Of a stretch of 50,289 nt of DNA, positions 1-8,839 are shown one piece after another. The stretch spans positions 1 through 50,289 of the forward strand of contig NZ_LQQO01000062.1 in the NCBI RefSeq assembly GCF_001619955.1, in the 5' to 3' direction. The notes under the pieces were generated by a model. It was given only the letters and a program-made list of their open reading frames with translations. It searched no databases and was not told the origin of the DNA. The DNA comes from Sphingomonas hankookensis (lineage in GTDB: Bacteria; Pseudomonadota; Alphaproteobacteria; Sphingomonadales; Sphingomonadaceae). The translations under genes and the position numbers were made by a program. The stretch's first letter is position 1. Each line of letters begins with the position of its first letter.

Positions 1-1
1 C

Positions 2-1144
2 CGCCACGACCATATCGACCTGTCGCGCTTCACGCTCGACTATAGCGTGCTGGAGGACGGGCGGGAGGTCGCGCGCGGCGCGCTCCGGATGCCGGCGGTG
101 GCGGCCGGCGCGCGCGCGCCGCTGGCGCTCCCCCTGCCGCCCGCGCGCGATGCTGCGGCGGAGCGGATGCTGGTGCTGCGCGCCCGCACGACCGGGGGCG
201 CGATCCCGCTGGTCGCCGCCGGCCATGTCGTCGGCTATGACCAGTTCGCGCTGTCGCCGCCGCGCCCGCTGCCCGCCCTCGCCGCGACCGCGACGCCGGT
301 CGATGGCGGCGACGCGCTGCGGCTGACCGCCGGGGACGGCGTGCTGGAGGTCGACAAGGCGACCGGCCTTATCCGCCGCTATGCGCGCGGCGGCGCCACG
401 TTGTTGAGCGGCGGCGCCCCCGATTTCTGGCGCGCGCCGACCGACAACGACATCGGCACCGGCATGACCAAGAGCCACAAGATGTGGCAGGTGTTCAGCC
501 AGCAGCGCCGCGTCGACGCCATCGGCATCGACGGGAATGCGATCGTCGTGACGCACGACATGGGCGTCGGATCGGTCAAGGTCACCACCCGCTGGACGAT
601 GGACGCGGGCGGCACGGCGCGCGCGACGCTGCGCTTCGTTCCCTTACGCGACGACCTGCCCGATCCGCCGCGCATCGGCCTGCAGTTCGCGATGCCTGCG
701 ACGCTCGACCGCATCCGCTGGTATGGCCGGGGACCGTGGGAAAATTATGCCGACCGCAAGACGGCGGCGCTGGTCGCCACCTATGCCGGCCTGCTCGCCG
801 ACCAGTATCACGCCTATCCCCGGCCGCAGGAATCGGGGACCAGACAGGATGTGCGCTGGATCGAGCTGACCGGGGCGACGGGCACCGGGCTGCGCGTGGC
901 GGGCAACCGGCCGCTGGCGGTCAACGCGCTGCCCTTTCCCTATGCCGACCTGATGGAAAAGTCGCCGGGGCAGGCGCATAGCAGCGATATCCGCCCGCAT
1001 GGCGACGGCACGCTGCTGGTCGATGTGCTGCAAGGCGGGGTCGGCGGCGATACCGGGTGGAGCAGCGACGGGCGGCCGCATCTGCGCTATCGCGTGCCGC
1101 TGCAACCGGTCGAATGGACCATCACCCTGGGGGCGGCGCGATGA
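2..1144 (+). CDS. lacZ: GH2 beta-galactosidase, C-terminal part (5' end outside window)
   Basis: The reading frame is open from base 2, so this is the last ~380 residues of a longer gene. It hydrolyses terminal beta-galactosides (or related beta-glycosides). What is visible is the C-terminal region of LacZ-type GH2 enzymes, the beta-galactosidase small-chain domain: the hallmark DFWRAPTDNDIG, then WYGRGPWENYADR, then YPRPQESGTRQDVRW near the middle. The catalytic TIM barrel lies upstream of the window, so active-site residues cannot be checked. The stop TGA (1142-1144) overlaps the ATG of the S9 peptidase gene (ATGA), so the two are translationally coupled. An EbgA-type or other GH2 specificity is equally possible, and the symbol reflects domain type rather than proven substrate. 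Confidence 0.9.
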   Translation, partial: RHDHIDLSRFTLDYSVLEDGREVARGALRMPAVAAGARAPLALPLPPARDAAAERMLVLRARTTGGAIPLVAAGHVVGYDQFALSPPRPLPALAATATPVDGGDALRLTAGDGVLEVDKATGLIRRYARGGATLLSGGAPDFWRAPTDNDIGTGMTKSHKMWQVFSQQRRVDAIGIDGNAIVVTHDMGVGSVKVTTRWTMDAGGTARATLRFVPLRDDLPDPPRIGLQFAMPATLDRIRWYGRGPWENYADRKTAALVATYAGLLADQYHAYPRPQESGTRQDVRWIELTGATGTGLRVAGNRPLAVNALPFPYADLMEKSPGQAHSSDIRPHGDGTLLVDVLQGGVGGDTGWSSDGRPHLRYRVPLQPVEWTITLGAAR

Positions 1145-3408
1145 TGCGATCGATATGGGCATCGCTGGCCGGGGCGGCGCTGGCGACGGTCGCGGTGCCG
1201 GCGGGGGCGCAGGACGATCCGCGCATCGCCCGCTCGATCGCGCTTCGCGACCAATGGCAATGGCTGACCCGCGACATCGCCTTTCCTGCGACATGGGACG
1301 GCGACGGGCGGCACTTCCATTATCGCAAGACGGTGGCGGGCGGCTTCGCCTTTGTCGATGTCGATGCGACAACGCTGGCGAAGCGGCCCGCCTTCGACGC
1401 GGCGGCCATCGCGCGCGCGCTGGCGGCGGCGCGGCGGCAGGCGGTCGATCCGCTGCGCCTGCCGTTCGACGGATTCGCGTTCGAGGACGGGCGCGGCGCG
1501 ATCCGCTTCGCCATCGACTATGCGCCGTGGCGCTGCACGCTGACCGATCCGGTCTGTGCCCCGCTCGACGAACCGCACCGCCGCCCGCGCGGGTTCGACG
1601 TGGTGCGCGACCTGACCGTGCCCGCGCTCAACCCGCCGCGCCCGGCACCCGGCGGCGGGCGCGAGGCGCTGGTGATCGACGACAATCTGGTCGTGCGCGG
1701 CATCGGTGGCGGTGCGGAGGCGTGGCGTAGCCACGACGGCAGCCCCGGCGATTTCTACGATCCCGAAACCATCGCCTGGTCGCCCGACGGCAAATGGATC
1801 GCGCTCTACCGCGTCCGGCCGGGCTATCGCCGGATCGTGACCCGCGTCGTGTCGTCGCCCAAGGACCGGGTACAGCCGGAACTCGTGCAGCAACTCTATC
1901 CCAAGCCCGGCGATGCGATCGACCAGGAACGCCCGGTGGTGTTCGACGCGGCGACCGGGCGACAGGTTACGGTCGACACCGCGCTGTTCCCCGATCCGTG
2001 GCAGCTCGGGCCGATCGCATGGCGCCGCGACGGCCGCAGCTTCGCGTTCGACTATATGCGGCGCGGGTTTCAGCATGCCGCGGTGGTGGCGGTCGACGCC
2101 GCGACCGGCGCGACCCATGCGGCGGTGCGCGAGGATGCGGTTACCTTTATCCATAACGAACGCCGCTTCGCGCATGACGTGGGCGGGGCGGGGGCCGAGC
2201 TCATCTGGGCATCGGAGCGCGATGGCTGGCGGCACCTCTACCTGATCGATGCGAAGACCGGCCGGGTGAAGCGGCAGATCACGCGCGGGAACTGGGTGGT
2301 GCGCGACATCGCCCGCATCGACGACGACCGCCGCCGCATCTGGTTTTCAGCGAGCGGCACGGTGCCGGGCGAGGATCCCTATCACAAACACTGGTTCCGG
2401 GTGGATTTCGACGGGCGCAACCTGACCCGCCTGACCGAAGGCGATGCCACGCACGAGGCGCGCTTTTCCCCCGACGGCACCCGGTTCGTCACCGTCCATT
2501 CGCGCACCGACGTGCCCGAGGTCGCCGAGCTGCGCGATGCCGATCACGGCCGGCTGATCGCGACGCTGGAACGCGGCGACGTGCGCGCGCTGACCGCCGC
2601 CGGCTACCGCCCGCCCGAACGCTTCGTGGCGAAGGGGCGCGACGGCACGACCGACATTCACGGGCTGGTCGTGCGGCCGCGCGACTATGATCCGGCGAAG
2701 CGCTATGCGGTGATCGAAAACATCTATGCCGGTCCGCACGACAGCTTCGTGCCCAAGGGCTATTGGCCGTTCGGCGCCTTTTCCGGCGGGGACAAGGCGA
2801 TGGGGATGCAGCAGATCGCCGATCTCGGCTTCATCGTCGTGATGATCGACGGTATGGGCACCGCCAACCGGTCGAAGGCGTTTCACGACGTCGCGTGGCG
2901 CAACCTCGCCGACAGCGGCTTTCCCGATCGCATCGCATGGATGCGCGCGCTGGCGGCGAAGGACCGCGCCGTCGACCTGTCGCGGGTCGGCATCTATGGC
3001 GGCTCGGCCGGCGGGCAGAGCACGCTGAACGCGCTGTTGTTCCACCCGGAATTGTACAAGGCGGGGGTGGCGTTCGCCGGCTGCTTCGACAACCGGATGG
3101 ACAAGGTCGACTGGAACGAACAATGGCTCGGATGGCCGGTCAACCCCAGCTACCTCGCGGCGTCGGGGGTGGTCCATGCCGACAAGCTCCGCGGCAAATT
3201 GCTGCTGGTGGTCGGCGAACAGGATTCGAACGTCGATCCCGCCTCGACGATGCAGGTGGTCGACGCGCTGATCCGCGCGGACAAGGATTTCGAACTGCTC
3301 GTCATCCCCAATGGCGAACACGCCGCCGGCCGTTCGACCGGGCCCGTCGCCTATGGCCAGCGCCGCGAATATGACTTCTTCCTGAGGACGCTGGGCGGCG
3401 CGCGGTAG
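1141..3408 (+). CDS. Secreted S9 family (DPP-IV-like) prolyl oligopeptidase
   Basis: A 755-residue serine peptidase that probably removes dipeptides after proline in the periplasm. The start at 1141 was chosen because it overlaps the upstream stop (ATGA) and gives a signal peptide (MMRSIWASL...AGAQ). Residues ~60-480 form the DPP-IV N-terminal beta-propeller (ETIAWSPDGKWIALYRVRPG, then RFSPDGTRFVTVHSRTD). The C-terminal alpha/beta-hydrolase has GGSAGG with nucleophile Ser622, Asp695 in GEQDSNVD and His727 in PNGEHAAG, a complete catalytic triad. The gene is fused by overlap to a GH2 gene, so glycoside and proline-peptide cleavage are co-expressed. The S9B (DPP-IV) subfamily is likely; the exact cleavage preference is inferred. 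Confidence 0.92.
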   Translation: MMRSIWASLAGAALATVAVPAGAQDDPRIARSIALRDQWQWLTRDIAFPATWDGDGRHFHYRKTVAGGFAFVDVDATTLAKRPAFDAAAIARALAAARRQAVDPLRLPFDGFAFEDGRGAIRFAIDYAPWRCTLTDPVCAPLDEPHRRPRGFDVVRDLTVPALNPPRPAPGGGREALVIDDNLVVRGIGGGAEAWRSHDGSPGDFYDPETIAWSPDGKWIALYRVRPGYRRIVTRVVSSPKDRVQPELVQQLYPKPGDAIDQERPVVFDAATGRQVTVDTALFPDPWQLGPIAWRRDGRSFAFDYMRRGFQHAAVVAVDAATGATHAAVREDAVTFIHNERRFAHDVGGAGAELIWASERDGWRHLYLIDAKTGRVKRQITRGNWVVRDIARIDDDRRRIWFSASGTVPGEDPYHKHWFRVDFDGRNLTRLTEGDATHEARFSPDGTRFVTVHSRTDVPEVAELRDADHGRLIATLERGDVRALTAAGYRPPERFVAKGRDGTTDIHGLVVRPRDYDPAKRYAVIENIYAGPHDSFVPKGYWPFGAFSGGDKAMGMQQIADLGFIVVMIDGMGTANRSKAFHDVAWRNLADSGFPDRIAWMRALAAKDRAVDLSRVGIYGGSAGGQSTLNALLFHPELYKAGVAFAGCFDNRMDKVDWNEQWLGWPVNPSYLAASGVVHADKLRGKLLLVVGEQDSNVDPASTMQVVDALIRADKDFELLVIPNGEHAAGRSTGPVAYGQRREYDFFLRTLGGAR

Positions 3409-3581
3409 CCCGGACGAAAGGCCTGTCCTACAAGGATGCGACCTGCCACAGTCCCTGCCGCTCTTTGAACCGAAGGTCGCTATTGCGCAGCACTCGCAAG
3501 ACCATGCGAAACCGTGGCGAGCGTGAACTTTGTGAACTTATTTCGAAAAAGCCTTGTTTTTCAACGACGCGTCAAAACATC

Positions 3582-3664
3582 CGTCACCCCAGCGAAAGCT
3601 GGGGTCTCCCTCGGCTCCTGCCCTGCGCTACGACCGGCAGACCCCAGCCTTCGCCGGGGTGACG
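3582..3664. repeat. Palindromic REP doublet (type D, GTCACCCCAGCG...)
   Basis: This 83-bp element starts CGTCACCCCAGCGAAAGC and ends with the inverse GCCTTCGCCGGGGTGACG. Each half is itself a hairpin (CCCCAGC..GCTGGGG). It lies between the convergent S9 peptidase and hairpin-protein genes. Related elements occur at 39025-39107 and 42333-42416. The rest of 3409-3686 shows no gene. Confidence 0.85.
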
Positions 3665-3686
3665 GGTACGCCTCGAGGGACCACCC

Positions 3687-6392
3687 CTACCGCGCCGCCA
3701 GCACCACCGTCGTCGGCGCCCCCGACAGCGCGATGGTCGTGAAGCCCCGCTCCACCGTGCCGCGATCGATCCGATAGGGTGCGCCGCCCGCCGGTGCCTC
3801 GACCGACAGATGCGCGGCGGGCGTGGTCGCGCTGGCCGGGTCGAGGGTCAGCTCGATGCGGCGCGTGGCCGGATACCAGCGGGCGCGCGCGATCCGGCCC
3901 GCCGCCAGCGTGATCCACTGCCCCGCCGGCGCCACGAACAGCCGGGTCCGCGCGCCGTCGTGCGGCACGATCTCGATGGCCTGGGGCCCCGCCGTCACCG
4001 CGCCGCCGAACCCCAGCCACCCGAAGGTCGCATCGCGCACCAGATAGGTCGCGGCGGCATAGGCATGGCCGAAATAGCCCATGCCGTAATCGCCGCTATA
4101 CGCGTCCCAGCGCATCATGTCGGGTTCGGAATGGAACGCGGCGGAGGCAAAGCCGTCGCGGTCGATATTGGTGATCCCGCCCATGAACCCGCCATAGGCG
4201 ACGCGCAGCAGGTGCAGGTCGGCGGGGTCGCGGCGGAACGCGTCGAACAGCGGCACGGCGTTCAGCGCCGATCCGTAATGGTGGATCTGCCGCTCGATCC
4301 GCGCGACCTTGCCCCCGTACAGGAAATCCCAATAGCGCCGCGCATTGCCGTTATAGCCCCAGTGCGGCACGGTCGGGTCATAGCCCAGGATCACCTCGCG
4401 CGTGACCGCCGCCTCGCGCGCATGCCCGAAATGCCGCATCCACGCATAGACTTCGGGCTGGCCGGTCGAATCCCACGCCATCTCGCTGCCGAACGGATAG
4501 GCGAGCGTGCGCCAGTGATCGGCCCGCGCCTTCATCAGCTTCTCGATCTCGGCGGCCCTGGCGGTCATCCCCTCGCGCTGCAGGTCGGTCAGGATTTCGA
4601 GGAACACCTCGCCCTCCATCTGCCCGAACTGCGCATAATGCGGCGCGTCGCGCATCATCGCGACCGTCGTCTGCGCGGCATGGTCGAGGTAGAAGCGCCA
4701 GTCGTGGCGCTTCACCAGCCCTTCATGGTGCCGCGCCAGGCGATAGAGCACCCAATGGCCGATCGCGACATGCGGGTAATTATACGACCGGCCCGGATCG
4801 TCGGCCTGCTTGCGGTCCCACGACGCCCAGGTCGTCCAGTCGATGCCCTTGTCGTAATAGCCGGCGAACGCCTTGGGATCGTAATAGAACAGGCTCTTCT
4901 TCACCCCGCCGCCGGGGACCTGCAACTTGCCCAGCACCGTCTCGTCGACCATCCGCTCCAGCTTCGCGACCTCTTGCGGCTCGGGATGGTCGAGCTGCTT
5001 CATGATCGCGGCGACCCACGACCCGCCGCCGCCCTCGTCGCTCATGCCCGCGATCCACACCCGGCTGTCCTGCGTGACGATGCGGTTGGCGTCGCGGTCA
5101 TAGGTCAGGATCGACGGCGCGCGGCGGAACGGGTCGCTGGCATCGTCGAACCATTGCCGCGTCGTCGCGAACCGCCCCAGATCGGCCGACACCTGCGCCA
5201 GCGGCTTGGTGACATAATAATGCACGCTCTGCACGCTGCCATCGGCATAGCGGATCGCGACCCGCGCTCGGCCCCATCCCTTGCCCGTCACCCGCCAGCG
5301 ATGCCACCCCGCCGGCCCGGCGACCTCGGTCAGCGTCAGCGCATCGGCGGGGGTGACGCTGATCCCGCGCACCGCCTGGGGCGATCGGACGAACAGGTCG
5401 GCGGGGCTGTCGGTCGGCACGACATAGCCGGGCAGGCCGATCGCCAGCGGCCGGCCCGCCGCCTGCAAGCTGCCCTCGATCCCCCGGATCGACGGCGCGG
5501 TGACGAAGCGGACGCCGATGCTGCGCCGCTCGCCCGGGGCCAGGGTGAAGCCGGTGGCCGGGTTCCACGGCTGCCCCTTGTCCGCCATCGCGCTGCTGGC
5601 GACCATCCAGTCGTAGAACCCCTCGAACGTCTGCCGGCGCGGGGTGCGGTCGGTAAAGATGTCGCCGGCGCCGGCCTCCTTCGCATCGTGCAGGATGCGA
5701 TATTGTTCGAGCGGGGTGCGCCCGTCGGGCAGGACCAGCAGCGCCGGTCCCTTGCCGTTCAGCCGGGTGACCTGCAGATAGCCGGCGTCGTTGCCGATAT
5801 AGGGATCGACGAAGCTGCCCTTGACATGCGCCTGTTCCAGCGTGCGGTCGGTGATGATGTTGTCGAACACCATCGGCATGCCCAGCGCGCCGATCTCGAC
5901 CGGTGCCGTCCCGCGATTGTGCAGCGTGAAGCGCAGCACCGGCCCTCCGCGCTGGCGCAGCCATGCCCGTTCGATCGACAGCGGCATGCCCTCGCCCATC
6001 GTCGGGGTCAGGTCGGCGCGGGCCAGCACCTCGCCCCCGGCGGGAAGCGCGCGGACCGGTACGCGCCGCCTGGCCGAGGAGAAATCGCGCCACGCCCCCG
6101 CGCTGCCGGCCATGCGCAGCCGCAGGTGCAGGTCGCCGATCTGGGCATAGCCGTCGCCCCGCCGCTCGGCCGCGCGGTCGCCGGGCGCGAAATCGAACCC
6201 CGGCTCGCTGGTCGGCGACAGGTGCAGCAGCGTCTGGCTGGCCGGGTCGAGCGTCAGGCGGAGCGGCCCGGCGACATGGGCGGACGGCGTGCGCTGCGTC
6301 GGTGCGGAGGGCGCCGGCGCGGCGAGGATCGCGCCCCCGGCCAGTGCCGCTGCCAGTGTCATCGCACCGCACGCTGTTACAAACCGCCGCAT
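3687..6392 (-). CDS. Large secreted hairpin-fold protein, DUF5695-like, putative glycoside hydrolase
   Basis: A 901-residue exported protein. The start at 6392 (MRRFVTACGAMTLAAALAGG) begins a clear signal peptide; the frame stays open upstream, but that stretch is not signal-like and runs across the divergent promoter. The N-terminal ~400 residues look like beta-sandwich domains. The region ~470-750 carries Trp/Tyr/His-rich segments typical of (alpha/alpha)6 toroids (IDWTTWASWDRKQADDPGRS, YNYPHVAIGHWVLYRLARHH, HYGSALNAVPLFDAFRRDP), and a short C-terminal beta domain follows. It resembles the DUF5695 family as I recall it. The function is not established. A glycosidase or polysaccharide lyase acting with the divergent arabinofuranosidase is inferred from context only. 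Confidence 0.75.
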   Translation of the reverse strand: MRRFVTACGAMTLAAALAGGAILAAPAPSAPTQRTPSAHVAGPLRLTLDPASQTLLHLSPTSEPGFDFAPGDRAAERRGDGYAQIGDLHLRLRMAGSAGAWRDFSSARRRVPVRALPAGGEVLARADLTPTMGEGMPLSIERAWLRQRGGPVLRFTLHNRGTAPVEIGALGMPMVFDNIITDRTLEQAHVKGSFVDPYIGNDAGYLQVTRLNGKGPALLVLPDGRTPLEQYRILHDAKEAGAGDIFTDRTPRRQTFEGFYDWMVASSAMADKGQPWNPATGFTLAPGERRSIGVRFVTAPSIRGIEGSLQAAGRPLAIGLPGYVVPTDSPADLFVRSPQAVRGISVTPADALTLTEVAGPAGWHRWRVTGKGWGRARVAIRYADGSVQSVHYYVTKPLAQVSADLGRFATTRQWFDDASDPFRRAPSILTYDRDANRIVTQDSRVWIAGMSDEGGGGSWVAAIMKQLDHPEPQEVAKLERMVDETVLGKLQVPGGGVKKSLFYYDPKAFAGYYDKGIDWTTWASWDRKQADDPGRSYNYPHVAIGHWVLYRLARHHEGLVKRHDWRFYLDHAAQTTVAMMRDAPHYAQFGQMEGEVFLEILTDLQREGMTARAAEIEKLMKARADHWRTLAYPFGSEMAWDSTGQPEVYAWMRHFGHAREAAVTREVILGYDPTVPHWGYNGNARRYWDFLYGGKVARIERQIHHYGSALNAVPLFDAFRRDPADLHLLRVAYGGFMGGITNIDRDGFASAAFHSEPDMMRWDAYSGDYGMGYFGHAYAAATYLVRDATFGWLGFGGAVTAGPQAIEIVPHDGARTRLFVAPAGQWITLAAGRIARARWYPATRRIELTLDPASATTPAAHLSVEAPAGGAPYRIDRGTVERGFTTIALSGAPTTVVLAAR

Positions 6393-6420
6393 CCCGTCAT
6401 CATCCCTGTTATCCGGTCGG

Positions 6421-6455
6421 TTGACTCCGACCCATATCGGCTTATCGTATACCAT
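6421..6455 (+). promoter_or_regulatory. Divergent promoter with GTATAC-centred operator candidate
   Basis: A TTGACT hexamer (6421-6426) and TATCGT (6443-6448), 16 bp apart, could form a sigma70-type promoter for the arabinofuranosidase operon. The imperfect palindrome ATCGTATACCAT (6444-6455), built on GTATAC, overlaps the -10 and resembles operators of FadR-subfamily GntR repressors of sugar and uronate genes. No GntR gene is visible in the window. Confidence 0.4.
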
Positions 6456-6472
6456 ATTCTGAGGAGATGGAA

Positions 6473-8839
6473 ATGCTGGTTGGTCGTCGTGCGTTCCTGT
6501 TGTCGTCCGCGACGCTGCCCATGCTGACCATCCCGGCAGCGGCACAGCGCGGGGCGGGGTTGCCGGCCAGCGCGCGGCCGTTCCCGCTGTCGGCGGTGCG
6601 GCTGCGCCCGTCCGATTATGCCCGCGCGGTGGAGGTGAACAAGGCCTATCTGATGCGGCTGTCGCCCGACCGGCTGCTCCACAATTTCCACGTCTTCGCC
6701 GGGCTGCCCGCCAAGGCGCCGGTCTATGGCGGGTGGGAAAGCGACACGATCGCCGGCCATACGCTTGGCCATTATCTCTCCGCGCTGGCGCTGATGCATG
6801 CGCAGACCGGGTGCGGCGACTGCGCGACGCGTGCCGACTATATCATCGGCGAACTGGCGCGGTGCCAGGCGGCGCATGGCGACGGCTATGTCGCGGGCTT
6901 CTCGCGCAAACGCAAGGACGGCAGCATCGTCAACGGCAAGGAGATCTTTCCGGAGATCATGCGCGGCGACATCCGCTCGGGCGGGTTCGACCTCAACGGC
7001 TGCTGGGTGCCCTATTACAACTGGCACAAGCTCTATACCGGGCTGTTCGACGTCATCGACCATATCGGCCCGAACGCGCGGGCGATGGCGATCGCAGTGG
7101 CGCTGGGCGGCTATATCGAACGGGTGTTCGCCGCGCTTGGCGACGATCAGGTACAGGTGATGCTGGCCTGCGAATATGGCGGTCTGAACGAGAGTTTCGC
7201 CGAACTGCACGCCCGCACCGGCGACGCGCGCTGGCTGCGCCTGGCCGAACGGATCTACGACAGGCGCATGCTCGACCCGCTGACGCAGAAGCGCGACCAG
7301 CTGGCGAATTTCCATGCCAATACGCAGGTGCCCAAGCTGATCGGCCTCTCCCGGCTGCACGAGATCACCGGCAAGCCCGAACAGGCGACCGCCGCGCGCT
7401 TCTTCTGGGAACAGGTGGTACGCCACCACAGCTACGTCATCGGCGGCAATGCCGACCGCGAATATTTCAGCGCGCCCGACACGATCGCGCAGCACATCAC
7501 CGAACAGACCTGCGAATCGTGCAACACCTACAATATGCTCAAGCTCACCCGGCACCTCTTCGCATGGGAGCCGGACGGGGCGCTGTTCGACTTCTACGAA
7601 CGCGCGCACCTCAATCACATCATGGCGCATCAGGAACCGGTCGACGGCGGCTTCACCTATATGATGCCGCTGATGTCGGGGGCGAAGCGCGAATATTCGG
7701 CGCGCGATGGCGAGGAATTCTGGTGCTGCGTCGGCACCGGCATGGAAAGCCATGCGAAACATGGCGAGAGCATCTTCTGGACCGGCGACGACACGCTCAT
7801 CGTCAACCTCTATATCCCCGCCGATGCGCAATGGGCCGCGCGCGGCGCGACGCTGGGGCTGGACACGGGCTATCCCTTTACCGGTGATGCCACGCTGACC
7901 TTCACCACGCTCGATCGGCCCGGCAATTTTCCGGTGGCGCTGCGCGTGCCGGGATGGGCGAAGACGCATGAGGTGCTGGTCAACGGCCGGCCGGTCGATG
8001 CCGCGTCGGCGGGCGGCTATGCCATCGTGACCCGCCGGTGGAAGGCGGGCGACCGCGTGACGATCCGCCTGCCGCTCGACCTGCGGATCGAACCGACGCC
8101 GGGCGATGCGCAGACGGTGGCGGTGCTGCGCGGGCCGCTGGTGCTGGCGGGCGATCTCGGCCGGGCCGACGGGACGTGGGACAAGCCCGATCCGTCGATG
8201 GTCGGCGACGACCTGATCGCCGCCTTCGCGCCCGTCGCGCCGCAGGAGGCGCAATATGCGACGCAGGGCATCGTCCGTCCCGGCGACCTGACCTTCGTCC
8301 CCTTCTATCGGCAATATGACCGGCGCTCGGCGGTTTATTTCAAACGCTTCAGCGATGCTGAGTGGAAGACCGAGGAGGCGGCGTTCCTCGCCGAACAGGC
8401 ACGGCAGCGCGAACTGGCGACGCGGCAGGTCGACGTCATGCACCTGGGCGAGATGCAGCCCGAGCGCGATCACCAGCTGACCTCCGAAATCTCCTATGCC
8501 CTGGTCTATCGCGGGCGCAACGGACGCGACGCGCGCAGCGGCGGCTTCTTCGAATTCACCATGGCGGTCAAACCCGGCCCGCTGCTGCTGCAGGCGACCT
8601 ATTGGGGCGACGAGCGCAAGCGCAGCTTCGACATCCTGGTCGATAACCAGCGGATCGCGACGCAGACGCTGGACGCCGACCGGCCGGGATCGTTCTTCGA
8701 CGTCGACTATCCGATCCCGGAGGCGCTGACCAAGGGCAAGACGCGGGTGAAGGTTCGGTTCGTGCCGCATGACCGCAACAGCGCCGGGCCGGTGTTCGGC
8801 GTCCGGCTGTTCGCGGCGAAGCGGGGCACGCCGGCGTGA
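6473..8839 (+). CDS. Beta-L-arabinofuranosidase, GH127/GH146 (DUF1680) family
   Basis: A 788-residue exported enzyme releasing beta-linked L-arabinofuranose. Two in-frame ATGs exist (6467, 6473). GAGGAG at 6461-6466 abuts the first and sits six bases before the second, so 6473 is preferred. The N-terminus LVGRRAFLLSS looks like a twin-arginine signal. The family's zinc/thiolate site is complete: Glu348 and Cys350 in CESCNTYNMLKL, and Cys418-Cys419 in EFWCCVGTGMESH, the pair containing the catalytic Cys in characterised GH127/GH146 enzymes. ESCNTYN favours GH146. Beyond ~residue 640 is an extra beta-sandwich domain (FEFTMAVKPGPLLLQATYWG). It heads an operon with tight overlaps into the reductase and DUF885 genes. 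Confidence 0.93.
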   Translation: MLVGRRAFLLSSATLPMLTIPAAAQRGAGLPASARPFPLSAVRLRPSDYARAVEVNKAYLMRLSPDRLLHNFHVFAGLPAKAPVYGGWESDTIAGHTLGHYLSALALMHAQTGCGDCATRADYIIGELARCQAAHGDGYVAGFSRKRKDGSIVNGKEIFPEIMRGDIRSGGFDLNGCWVPYYNWHKLYTGLFDVIDHIGPNARAMAIAVALGGYIERVFAALGDDQVQVMLACEYGGLNESFAELHARTGDARWLRLAERIYDRRMLDPLTQKRDQLANFHANTQVPKLIGLSRLHEITGKPEQATAARFFWEQVVRHHSYVIGGNADREYFSAPDTIAQHITEQTCESCNTYNMLKLTRHLFAWEPDGALFDFYERAHLNHIMAHQEPVDGGFTYMMPLMSGAKREYSARDGEEFWCCVGTGMESHAKHGESIFWTGDDTLIVNLYIPADAQWAARGATLGLDTGYPFTGDATLTFTTLDRPGNFPVALRVPGWAKTHEVLVNGRPVDAASAGGYAIVTRRWKAGDRVTIRLPLDLRIEPTPGDAQTVAVLRGPLVLAGDLGRADGTWDKPDPSMVGDDLIAAFAPVAPQEAQYATQGIVRPGDLTFVPFYRQYDRRSAVYFKRFSDAEWKTEEAAFLAEQARQRELATRQVDVMHLGEMQPERDHQLTSEISYALVYRGRNGRDARSGGFFEFTMAVKPGPLLLQATYWGDERKRSFDILVDNQRIATQTLDADRPGSFFDVDYPIPEALTKGKTRVKVRFVPHDRNSAGPVFGVRLFAAKRGTPA

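Noticed and set aside
3810..6527. Long open frames opposite or out of frame with the hairpin protein, arabinofuranosidase and DUF885 genes (up to ~900 codons, for example 6377-9157 minus and 8880-11492 minus)
   Set aside because: High GC makes antisense frames open. They are Arg/Pro/Ala-rich with no domains, and the sense frames have clear family motifs.
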